A model generated the notes under the pieces. That model ran no database searches. It saw only the letters and a program-made list of their open reading frames with translations, and had not been told where the DNA came from. A stretch of DNA of 33,669 bases, from NCBI GenBank assembly GCA_938002665.1, contig CALLAE010000098.1:1-33669 (forward strand), given 5' to 3'. Origin of the DNA: an uncultured Saprospiraceae bacterium. Lineage in GTDB: Bacteria > Bacteroidota > Bacteroidia > Chitinophagales > Saprospiraceae. A program made the position numbers and the translations under genes. Positions 27,208 through 33,669 of this stretch are shown here, in pieces. The number at the start of each line of letters is the position of its first letter. Within the stretch, counting starts at the first letter, position 1.

Positions 27208-28491
27208 ATGGATATAGATCAGCTATACAGTAAATATTTAGAATGCGATGGGCAAGTCAGTATTGATTCTAGAAAAATCAGACCTGATGCAATGTTTTTT
27301 GCGATCCGCGGTGAGCGATTTGATGGGAATAGCTTTGTAGATGAGGTGCTGGCTAAAGGAGCTAAGTATGCAGTTGTAGATGATCCTAGTGCCAATCAAG
27401 GAGAAAAGACTATTCTTGTAAAGGATGCTTTGAAGGCCCTTCAGAAATTAGCCACTAGGCATAGGCAATCCTTTGACGTACCTGTCTTAGCCATAACAGG
27501 CTCTAATGGAAAGACTACTACCAAAGAGCTCATCACCCAAGTACTATCTGCAAGATACGAAGTGCATGCCACCAATGGCAATTTCAATAACCATATCGGG
27601 GTGCCCCTGACTCTACTTTCAGCAACAAAAGATGCGGAGCTGATGATAATAGAGATGGGTGCTAATCATATAGGTGAGATTGCAGAACTATGTCATATAG
27701 CTGAACCTGATTATGGTCTTATAACTAATATAGGTCGAGCACATTTGGAAGGTTTTGGTTCTCTAGAAGGTGTGGTCATAGGAAAGACAGAACTCTATAA
27801 GTATATCAGAGGTAGAGAAGGAATACTATTTTATAATCCTCAAGATAGACGACTACTAGAAAATCTACCAGATGGCGTCAAGGCAGTCCCATACTTTAAT
27901 GATCTTCTATTTAAAGATGAGGATTTGAAAATTAGCCTTAAGTTTAAAGGAGACACAGGGTATCGCTCTACTCAGTTGGCAGGAACTTATAATTATCCAA
28001 ATATCTCTGCAGCTGTGACCGTAGGACAGTTCTTTTCAGTACCTGAAAACATGTTGTTAGATGCCATCTGCTCTTATATATCAGATAATAATCGCTCCCA
28101 AGTAATCCATAAAGCGGGCATAACCCTGATTCTAGATGCTTATAATGCTAATCCTACCAGTATGAAAGAGAGCATCAGAAGCATAGCAGATAATACCTCA
28201 GCTCAGGATAAAGTGCTTTTGCTAGGAGACATGAAAGAGTTAGGCTCGGAAACCATTGACTTACATGCAGAAGTCTTGACGTTTATCGAAAACTATAAGT
28301 GGAAGTCAGTCATTCTGGTAGGCGCTGACTTTTCCGTAGCTGACAAGGATAATAAGTATTTACACTTTGAAGATTTCCTAGCATTGTCAAAATCTAAAAA
28401 TGAGATAGTGACAATGCTAAGAAACTCTGTATGCCTGGTAAAAGCCTCCAGATCTATGAAACTAGAACAGATACAGGCTCTGTTAGAATAA
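27208..28491 (+). CDS. murF: UDP-N-acetylmuramoyl-tripeptide--D-alanyl-D-alanine ligase MurF
   Basis: MurF is a cytoplasmic enzyme that adds D-Ala-D-Ala to UDP-MurNAc-tripeptide in peptidoglycan synthesis. The protein has 427 residues from the ATG at 27208. The longer form begins with a TTG at 27202 and adds only two residues. The N-terminal substrate domain includes SIDSRKI..DAMFFAIRGERFDG. The ATP-binding domain has AITGSNGKTTTKEL (about 98-111), NFNNHIGVPLTLL, MIIEMGANHIGEI and ITNIGRAHLEGFGS. The C-terminal domain has LDAYNANPTSMKE and LLGDMKELG. Length is normal for Bacteroidota MurF (about 420-450). It is separated from gldJ by a terminator but the gldJ-murF neighbourhood is conserved in the phylum. 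Its stop lies three bases from the end of the convergent arginase-like gene. Confidence 0.95.
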   Translation: MDIDQLYSKYLECDGQVSIDSRKIRPDAMFFAIRGERFDGNSFVDEVLAKGAKYAVVDDPSANQGEKTILVKDALKALQKLATRHRQSFDVPVLAITGSNGKTTTKELITQVLSARYEVHATNGNFNNHIGVPLTLLSATKDAELMIIEMGANHIGEIAELCHIAEPDYGLITNIGRAHLEGFGSLEGVVIGKTELYKYIRGREGILFYNPQDRRLLENLPDGVKAVPYFNDLLFKDEDLKISLKFKGDTGYRSTQLAGTYNYPNISAAVTVGQFFSVPENMLLDAICSYISDNNRSQVIHKAGITLILDAYNANPTSMKESIRSIADNTSAQDKVLLLGDMKELGSETIDLHAEVLTFIENYKWKSVILVGADFSVADKDNKYLHFEDFLALSKSKNEIVTMLRNSVCLVKASRSMKLEQIQALLE

Positions 28492-28494
28492 TGT

Positions 28495-29415
28495 CTAATT
28501 CTGTAATGATAAGATAGCATCAGGGAGCTTACCTGAGGAAATGGCCTGATAGTCTTTGTCAGAGCATGGAAGATATTCCTTTGTCCCTGGTAGTTGGTAC
28601 CACCATCTTCCAGTCTTATGACCTACTACAAATTTGATAGGTTCTTCATGTAATTCTGTGTTCACCAGGAAGATGTCATTTTCATTCTGTTTCATATTTT
28701 CAATTTCTTTATTTAAGTGACCTTCTAATAAATACCATGTTATTAATGCTAGCAGATCTGAGGTTTTGCTAGTTATTTCTGCAGAATCTGTATTCATACA
28801 GATCAACTGTAGTGCCTTGGACATACCTGCCAGCCTGAGTAAATTGCACGTTTGATAAATATCCAAGCCTGCTATTGGGCAAAAATCAGCCCCAGTCTCA
28901 TCCCTTTTCATAACATCTAGATGGAAAAAAAGTGATTCTGCTCTTCTGATAAGGGTCTGAGCATAAGATATGTCTGCCCGGAGTTCACCTAGAGCTACAG
29001 AAGAGGGGTTGGAGTGCTTGGCTAAGTGTCTTTGAAAGCCAAGATGATCAGCACTATTTTGCGCCTTACTTGTCATATAGAGAGTTTTAACACCTTGGAT
29101 TTTCATAAAACCCTCTATAATGCTACCTTCGCCGATAATCAGTGTATTACCATTTGTAATATGCACTCCATTAACGCTTTCCGTTTTTTCAACATCCATC
29201 CACCCAAATCTTAAATCAAGATTTTGGAAAGCGTCCTCAAGTTTTGAGAAAGACTCTAGCATTTTTACAGCTATAGATCTATTAGAGCATATAATATTAT
29301 AGGCTCTTGCTTCCTCTTCTTCATTTACAGATTTGAAATTGTCAATAAACTGACGGCTACTTAGCATACAGCTGTTAAGGATATCTAGATTATTGTGTAA
29401 CCAAGTTATTGGCAT
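28495..29415 (-). CDS. Arginase/formimidoylglutamase-family protein with degenerate metal site
   Basis: This 306-residue protein resembles the arginase-like proteins encoded near gld genes in flavobacteria. The C-terminus KTGRWWYQLPG...YLPCSDKDYQAISSGKLPD matches their KS.KT.RWW.(E/K)IP...LPCS..DY..A...IP ending. The segment FFHLDVMKRDETGAD (about residues 158-172), then LLRLAGMSKALQLI and LLALITWYLLEG, corresponds to the arginase strand SxDxDxxDP and its following helices. The metal ligands are mostly absent: GGxH becomes GEGSII, the DAHxD motif is not found, and the first Asp of SxDxD is His. It therefore probably has no hydrolase activity and may have a structural or regulatory role linked to gliding/T9SS. 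Much of the mid-region is shorter than in true arginases. It converges on murF and diverges from the OmpA-like gene. Confidence 0.62.
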   Translation of the reverse strand: MPITWLHNNLDILNSCMLSSRQFIDNFKSVNEEEEARAYNIICSNRSIAVKMLESFSKLEDAFQNLDLRFGWMDVEKTESVNGVHITNGNTLIIGEGSIIEGFMKIQGVKTLYMTSKAQNSADHLGFQRHLAKHSNPSSVALGELRADISYAQTLIRRAESLFFHLDVMKRDETGADFCPIAGLDIYQTCNLLRLAGMSKALQLICMNTDSAEITSKTSDLLALITWYLLEGHLNKEIENMKQNENDIFLVNTELHEEPIKFVVGHKTGRWWYQLPGTKEYLPCSDKDYQAISSGKLPDAILSLQN

Positions 29416-29510
29416 GTTTTCTTATTGATTATTATGAGTATGATACTTGTCTTTTATTATATGTAATAAAATACGAATTTAATACTACTTGAAAATAAAT
29501 ATATTAAATA

Positions 29511-29544
29511 TTAGAACTTTTTATAATATATATTATTAATTTCG
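29511..29544 (+). promoter_or_regulatory. Predicted promoter of the OmpA-family gene
   Basis: TAATTTCG (29537-29544) differs by one base from the TAnnTTTG -7 consensus. TTAG at 29511-29514 is a partial -33 box like the one before rnpB. A start about four bases downstream would place the mRNA 5' end at the foot of the hairpin beginning at 29547. Support is moderate and positional. Confidence 0.35.
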
Positions 29545-29546
29545 CT

Positions 29547-29599
29547 CTATCTAGCTTTCATTTGGAAGACCTGTGTCTACATCTGAAAGCCAGAGATAG
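29547..29599 (+). promoter_or_regulatory. Structured 5' leader hairpin of the OmpA-family mRNA
   Basis: CTATCT (29547-29552) pairs with AGATAG (29594-29599), and GCTTTCA (29554-29560) with TGAAAGC (29584-29590). One A faces CAG in a small internal loop. The 23-base apical part can form a further AGAC/GTCT hairpin. There is no T-run, so it is not a terminator. It lies 68 bases ahead of the ATG and probably sits at the very 5' end of the transcript. Confidence 0.45.
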
Positions 29600-29667
29600 C
29601 ACCTTAAACGAATGATACTGAGCCTTTTACAGCTAAGTATAGCAATCATATTAACCTAATTACTATT

Positions 29668-31815
29668 ATGACAAATAAGTTGACTACTGGTTTGTTTCTA
29701 TTAACATTCTTCATTTGTTCTAGTTCTTTTGCTCAAATCGAAGAACTCGATCCCACTATCGAAGAGTTAGAACCCACAATAGAAATAGAAACTTCCACAG
29801 ATGCTAATCCTACGATGACTACTGAGCAGGATTATAAGGACACATGGAGAACTCCATATGTTTCTGATGAAATGACAGCTGATCCAGAGCAGAACAAAAG
29901 TTGGAGAATGGGTGAATACAAGTATAATTCTCGTCCTAGGAATTCTTGGGAAGTAGGATTACATGGAGGACACCTGTTTATAGATGGAGATGTCGATAGA
30001 CGTATTCCTGGTGGATGGGGTGCTGGCCTTCATTTAAGAAAAGCAATTAGCTACACCTTCTCTATCAGAGCTTCTGCCTTCTATGGCGTCGCAAAAGGTA
30101 TAGAGAATCAGGCATGGTATCATAGTAACGTAAGAGGAACTAATGGTATAGGAGGTGGTCTAGTAGAGAATACCTTTGCTCCTTATGATCCAGCAACTGG
30201 TGGTCCAGGTCACTGGTTCCCATCACACAAGACGACGTACATCGCGGGAGATCTATCTTTGATATTCAATATCGGAAACCTTCTATTCCACAAAGAAAGA
30301 AATAAGTGGAACTGGTATGCAGGGTTAGGTATAGGTCTAGATCATCACGAAACTAAGCTTGACCTACTGAACGGTACAACGCCATATGAAAATCTAAATG
30401 AGCAGGTAAATTGGACTCCACAAAGATTTGATACCAAAGCTGGTAGAGATGATATCGAATCCAGAATAGATGCAATATATGATGGCGTATACGAAACCGA
30501 AGGATTTAAAAAAGCTGGTATATTTAGAATCGGTGACGATTTTAATATCCATGCGATTTTAATCCCATCTATGGGTATCGCAAGAAAGATAAACAAGAGG
30601 ATCAATGTTGGTATAGAGCACCAAGTATTCTTGTCTGATAATGATTACCTAGATGGTATTAAGTATAGAACAGAGGATGACCAGACTAACAATGTAGATA
30701 TAGGACATTATACTCATGTGAGAATAGGTATCAACATTGGAAATTTCGATAAGGTTACGGAACCTTTGTACTGGATGAATGCTTACGATGCAGCTTTTAA
30801 TGATATCGCTGATCTCAAATCTAAGCCTGCGCTAGATCTTACAGATGATGATAATGATGGTGTACTAGATATAGTAGATCAAGAGTTAGATACGCCTGAA
30901 GATTGTCCAGTAGATACTAGAGGAGTTCTTCTAGATAGTGATGGAGACGGAATAGTAGATTGTGAAGACAAAGAGCCTTATTCTAGACCTGGCTGTCCTA
31001 TAGATGAGCTAGGAGTTGCTCAGTGCGAGGAAGAATGCTGTGCTAATGAAGAAAGCATCAATAAGCTTATAGATGAAAGAACATCAGAGATGCGAAATGC
31101 CTTCAATGATTCTATGAACTATGGCGGCAGCTCTACTGGCACTATTCAGCAAGCACAGACTAGAACCATTACTAATCCTGATGGTACTACAAGGACAGAA
31201 ACTGTAATGGTTGATGTACCTACTACTTCTACCCGAACTGTAAAGCAAGCACAAACAAGAGTGGTATCTAATCCAGATGGTACTACAAGGACAGAGACTG
31301 TGATGGTTGACGTACCTGTAAGATCTAATGCAAGCGTAAGATCTGGTTGTGGTGAGTGGTTCTTACCTATGATACACTATGATCTGAATAAGTCTTCTAT
31401 CAAGCCAGAATACTTCAGCCATCTACACAATGTGGCGCAGGTTATGAATAAGTGTCCTGAAGTATGTGTTGTGGCACAAGGGCATACGGATTCTAGAAAC
31501 TCTAGTGATTATAACAGAGTACTTTCTTACAAGAGAGCAAGATCTGCTGTAGATTATCTAGTAGATAATTACGCTATAGATAGAAGCAGGATCAAGCTGA
31601 TGTATGGTGGAGAAGATAATCCGATGGTAGCAGCACCTAATAGTGAGGCACATCACTTCATGAATAGAAGAGTGGAGTTCAGAACATGTGAAGCAAATGA
31701 CTTTGACATGGCTGAGCCAGAAGGCTACATAGCTCCAAGTGGAGGAGGAAGTTACAATAGTCCTTCTAAAGATAATGGAGAATACTACAATGGAAATAAA
31801 TCTTCTGGATATTAA
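29668..31815 (+). CDS. OmpA-family outer membrane protein with thrombospondin type 3 repeats
   Basis: This 715-residue protein has a signal peptide (LFLLTFFICSSSFAQ, mature N-terminus near residue 23). An acidic, Glu/Thr-rich lead contains two near-copies of EELDPTIE/EELEPTIE. An N-terminal beta-barrel follows (about 90-375). Calcium-binding type 3 repeats come next (DDDNDGVLDIVD and DSDGDGIVDCED, about 391-440), then a Cys-rich CEEECC segment. A 32-residue tandem repeat spans about 495-550. The C-terminal OmpA peptidoglycan-binding domain (about 565-672) has HYDLNKSSIKPE, GHTDSRNSSDYNRVLSYKRA and NRRVEF. It anchors the outer membrane to peptidoglycan. Its role in T9SS (PorE-like) is possible given the neighbourhood but not shown. 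It has its own terminator. Confidence 0.88.
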   Translation: MTNKLTTGLFLLTFFICSSSFAQIEELDPTIEELEPTIEIETSTDANPTMTTEQDYKDTWRTPYVSDEMTADPEQNKSWRMGEYKYNSRPRNSWEVGLHGGHLFIDGDVDRRIPGGWGAGLHLRKAISYTFSIRASAFYGVAKGIENQAWYHSNVRGTNGIGGGLVENTFAPYDPATGGPGHWFPSHKTTYIAGDLSLIFNIGNLLFHKERNKWNWYAGLGIGLDHHETKLDLLNGTTPYENLNEQVNWTPQRFDTKAGRDDIESRIDAIYDGVYETEGFKKAGIFRIGDDFNIHAILIPSMGIARKINKRINVGIEHQVFLSDNDYLDGIKYRTEDDQTNNVDIGHYTHVRIGINIGNFDKVTEPLYWMNAYDAAFNDIADLKSKPALDLTDDDNDGVLDIVDQELDTPEDCPVDTRGVLLDSDGDGIVDCEDKEPYSRPGCPIDELGVAQCEEECCANEESINKLIDERTSEMRNAFNDSMNYGGSSTGTIQQAQTRTITNPDGTTRTETVMVDVPTTSTRTVKQAQTRVVSNPDGTTRTETVMVDVPVRSNASVRSGCGEWFLPMIHYDLNKSSIKPEYFSHLHNVAQVMNKCPEVCVVAQGHTDSRNSSDYNRVLSYKRARSAVDYLVDNYAIDRSRIKLMYGGEDNPMVAAPNSEAHHFMNRRVEFRTCEANDFDMAEPEGYIAPSGGGSYNSPSKDNGEYYNGNKSSGY
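31150..31317 (+). repeat. In-frame tandem repeat, 96-base period, within the OmpA-family gene
   Basis: Two copies start at 31150 and 31246. Each encodes QAQTR, then a two-residue variable step, then NPDGTTRTETVMVDVP. The protein period is 32 residues and the second copy is cut to 24 before the sequence diverges. It forms a flexible Thr-rich linker between the calcium-binding repeats and the OmpA domain. Confidence 0.85.
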
Positions 31816-31842
31816 TCTAGATTAAGGATAAACAATTTCAAT

Positions 31843-31876
31843 AAAAAAGCGGTGATCTCAGATTACCGCTTTTTTT
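31843..31876 (+). terminator. Intrinsic terminator after the OmpA-family gene
   Basis: AAAAAAGCGGTGATC (31843-31857) pairs with GATTACCGCTTTTTT (31861-31875), with a single G-T wobble and a three-base loop. It is followed by a T-rich end. It isolates the OmpA-family gene from the AAA ATPase gene. Confidence 0.85.
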
Positions 31877-31932
31877 GTATAGTATCTGTATAATATCTAT
31901 ATTACTAGTGTAATCATCAACAACATATACTA

Positions 31933-32889
31933 TTGATCAAAGATCTTGAAATATCAAATTTCTTGGCTTTTAGCCATCTTAAGGTTGCTAATCTTAAGAG
32001 GATTAATCTAATTACAGGTAGGAATAATGCAGGTAAGACAGCTTTTTTAGAGGCGATCAGAACTTATAAGTCATATTTTAATCCGAATGTAATCAATGAA
32101 ATCCTAGAAAATAGAGGTTATGATGTAGTTGATGATGAATCATATTTAGGCCTATACAATAAAATAAGTAGAGATAAGGAAGATCAGGTTTTGTCAATTA
32201 ATGGGATTTATTTAAAAACACAGATTGATGCTAAGTACGTCCAGTTTCCTAAGGTTATGGATAGTAAAGACTCTGTGTTAAGTCAGCTTCATGGTTCACA
32301 ACTAACAAAAGGCTCAGATAAAAATTTGAAATATATTCCTTTCGGCGTCGATACATCTATACTGGAAAAACAATGGAAATTTATTGATTTAACTCCAGAA
32401 GAAGACGACGTTGTCAGTATCTTAAAATCAACTATACAAGAAAATATTGTAAGGTTGAGTATAACTTCAAAGCAAATCCTAATAAGATTGGATGGAGAAG
32501 AAAAGCCTAGAAACATTAAGGTGCTTGGGGATGGAATAAAAAGAATTTTAATGATAGCGATGGCTATGGCAAGTTCAAAAAATAAAATTGTCCTTATCGA
32601 CGAAATAGAAACTGGTCTTCATCATTCTGTTCTTACAAAACTTTGGGAAATTGTTTTTAAGTATGCCCAAAAGTGGAATATCCAAGTCTTTGCTACTACT
32701 CATAGTAACGATGCCATCAGAACCTTTAGGAATTATGCTTCTACAAATGAGAACCATAGAGATATGACTAATATTATAAGACTCCAGAAAAGTAGAAAAA
32801 CTAAAGAGATAGAAGCAATAGCTTATGAATATGAAGAAATGGATATTATCCTTGACGCAAAAGATAGTGAAGCAGCTGTGCATAGTTGA
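31933..32889 (+). CDS. AAA family ATPase (AAA_15/AAA_21, OLD-like)
   Basis: This 318-residue ABC/SMC-type AAA ATPase starts MIKDLEISNFLAF, as most of the family do. The Walker A is GRNNAGKT (29-36), a signature-like helix LGDGIKRILMIAMAMA lies near 195-210, and Walker B is IVLIDEIETGLHH (219-231). An H-loop FATTHSND (about 253-260) follows. The start codon is a TTG at 31933, as no in-frame ATG precedes it before a stop at 31906. Small ATPases of this kind act as the sensor half of OLD, PARIS and related anti-phage systems, paired with a TOPRIM-like effector. The next gene, DUF3226, is the fitting partner. The pair sits between housekeeping genes behind a terminator, as an insertion would. Substrate is unknown. 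Confidence 0.85.
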   Translation: MIKDLEISNFLAFSHLKVANLKRINLITGRNNAGKTAFLEAIRTYKSYFNPNVINEILENRGYDVVDDESYLGLYNKISRDKEDQVLSINGIYLKTQIDAKYVQFPKVMDSKDSVLSQLHGSQLTKGSDKNLKYIPFGVDTSILEKQWKFIDLTPEEDDVVSILKSTIQENIVRLSITSKQILIRLDGEEKPRNIKVLGDGIKRILMIAMAMASSKNKIVLIDEIETGLHHSVLTKLWEIVFKYAQKWNIQVFATTHSNDAIRTFRNYASTNENHRDMTNIIRLQKSRKTKEIEAIAYEYEEMDIILDAKDSEAAVHS

Positions 32890-33513
32890 GGGCAGTGATG
32901 GACATTCTATCTCAAGTATATTAAACAAAAGAGGCATTGGGTTTCCAAAAGGCTTTAATAGAGAGCAATTTGAAAGCCACTTCTACAAAAAAGCGGGATC
33001 TATTGTCATGTGCCAACTCTATTGAGTGCTGCTCTTAATGATCAAGATTTAGATAATATTGGAGTTGTTATTGATGCTAATCAAGTTGGGGTGGAGTCAC
33101 GTTACAGGACTCTCAAGGAAGTTATTAGAAAATATGATCCAGATATTGAACTTCCTCAGCTTGATGAATCAGGTGTTACCATAAATTATTCAACTGATAG
33201 AAAAATCGGTATTTGGATTATGCCAGACAACCAGTCTAAGGGTTATCTAGAACACTTTTTGGAAAAGCTCATTCCTGCAGGATCCAAAGAGAGGTATGCT
33301 AAAGTCAAAACTCTAGTTAAAGACCACAATAAAGAATATGATTCCTTGATACCAGAAAAGGCTATTCAAAAAGCGAATATCTATGTTTATCTGGCTCTTC
33401 AGAAACAACCTGGAAAACCTCTTGGTCAAGCAATTAAAGCCAATTATTTTGATGCTGAATCAGTATCAGCAGATGATTTTGTTAATTGGATGAAAGCAAC
33501 TTTTGAGTTTTAG
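32867..33513 (+). pseudogene. DUF3226 family protein, frameshifted
   Basis: Two frames together encode one DUF3226 protein of about 215 residues. The first (GTG at 32867, MKQLCIVEGSDGHS...) runs to KKAGSIV near 33007 and then meets a stop at 33023-33025. The second frame picks up at VPTLLSAALNDQDLDNIG (33010 on) and continues through VVIDANQ, IGIWIMPDNQSKGYLEHF and QPGKPLGQAI to TAG at 33511-33513. One extra base between GTC and TGTG, around 33007-33010, would restore a continuous frame, so this is a one-base deletion or a sequence error. VEG near the start and VIDAN in the middle resemble the acidic motifs of TOPRIM nucleases. It overlaps the ATPase gene by 23 bases and was probably coupled to it. 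An ATG at 32825 is an alternative start with a longer overlap. Confidence 0.8.
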
Positions 33514-33521
33514 AATTCAGC

Positions 33522-33669
33522 TTAATTACCAGTAAACCAAAGCATAACAGGGTTTTCCATATGGCTTTTTAAGGTCTGTAAGAACGCAGCTCCCTTTGCA
33601 CCATCTACTATTCTGTGATCGCAAGACAGAGTAACCTTCATCATATTCCCTACAACGATAGCACCATCT
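33522..33669 (-). CDS. Dihydrolipoamide acyltransferase (E2) C-terminus, likely pyruvate dehydrogenase
   Basis: A minus-strand frame enters from the right edge and stops at 33522-33524. The 48 visible residues read DGAIVVGNMMKVTLSC, then DHRIVDG, AKGAAFLQTLKSH, MENPVM. DHRxxDG is the active-site motif of the E2 catalytic domain, with the His as general base for acyl transfer to coenzyme A. The sequence is closest to the PdhC type of pyruvate dehydrogenase E2 in Bacteroidota, but 2-oxoglutarate or branched-chain E2 cannot be excluded from this piece. It is convergent with the DUF3226 gene, eight bases away. Confidence 0.88.
   Translation of the reverse strand, partial: DGAIVVGNMMKVTLSCDHRIVDGAKGAAFLQTLKSHMENPVMLWFTGN

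Noticed and set aside
32987..32992. Six-A run as a possible programmed -1 frameshift site in the DUF3226 gene
   Set aside because: Slipping there would replace KAGSIV, which still fits the family, by an unrelated peptide. The break lies about 15 bases later, where no slippery heptamer is present.
33010..33513. GTG-started 167-codon frame as an independent gene
   Set aside because: It lacks the family's N-terminal acidic motif, which lies in the other frame just upstream. It is the second part of a split gene.
1..33669. CRISPR arrays, insertion sequences, prophage genes, tRNA genes
   Set aside because: I looked for regularly spaced repeats, transposase motifs, phage structural genes and tRNA-like T-loop sequences and found none.

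Overview
The window comes from a Bacteroidota chromosome, most likely a Saprospiraceae-like lineage. The evidence is a type IX secretion (T9SS) / gliding locus (PorV, PorU, a PorP/SprF protein, GldJ), a very large secreted protein with a C-terminal T9SS sorting domain, an OmpA-family protein with thrombospondin type 3 repeats, AT-rich DNA, and TAnnTTTG-type promoter boxes in place of Shine-Dalgarno sites.

Layout. (1) 1-1925: end of a type I restriction-modification locus (hsdM tail, complete hsdS). (2) 2098-2616: an unrecognised gene on the minus strand. (3) 2685-7836: a tightly packed seven-gene plus-strand operon containing DUF2805, a photolyase/cryptochrome, a flavin reductase, a DUF2256 zinc-ribbon mini-protein, an FeS-BCP-type photolyase homologue, an SDR and an SRPBCC protein. 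(4) 7923-9870: a coupled trio of two LVIVD-type lipoproteins and an outer-membrane-like protein. (5) 10076-14542: a 1488-residue secreted T9SS cargo protein with a dockerin-like region, followed by a terminator and a gene-poor 457-base gap. (6) 15000-18926 (minus): a carotenoid hydroxylase (CrtZ) downstream of a large membrane sensor histidine kinase. (7) 19046-19418: RNase P RNA with a recognisable promoter and a terminator shared with the gene opposite. (8) 19490-28491: the T9SS/gliding block porV, porU (minus), porP-like, gldJ, then murF. (9) 28495-29415 (minus): an arginase-family protein that appears to have lost its metal site. (10) 29668-31815: an OmpA-family protein behind a structured leader. 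(11) 31933-33513: an AAA ATPase followed by a DUF3226 gene broken by a frameshift, resembling a two-gene defence module. (12) 33522-33669 (minus): C-terminus of a 2-oxoacid dehydrogenase E2 subunit.

The best candidate for an under-described system is the photolyase operon. Its two photolyase-fold proteins both depart from the textbook cofactor sites, its SDR lacks the catalytic tyrosine, and it carries a flavin reductase plus two tiny conserved proteins. This looks more like a light- or flavin-dependent photoprotection or signalling module than plain CPD repair. The second candidate is the AAA/DUF3226 pair at the right end.
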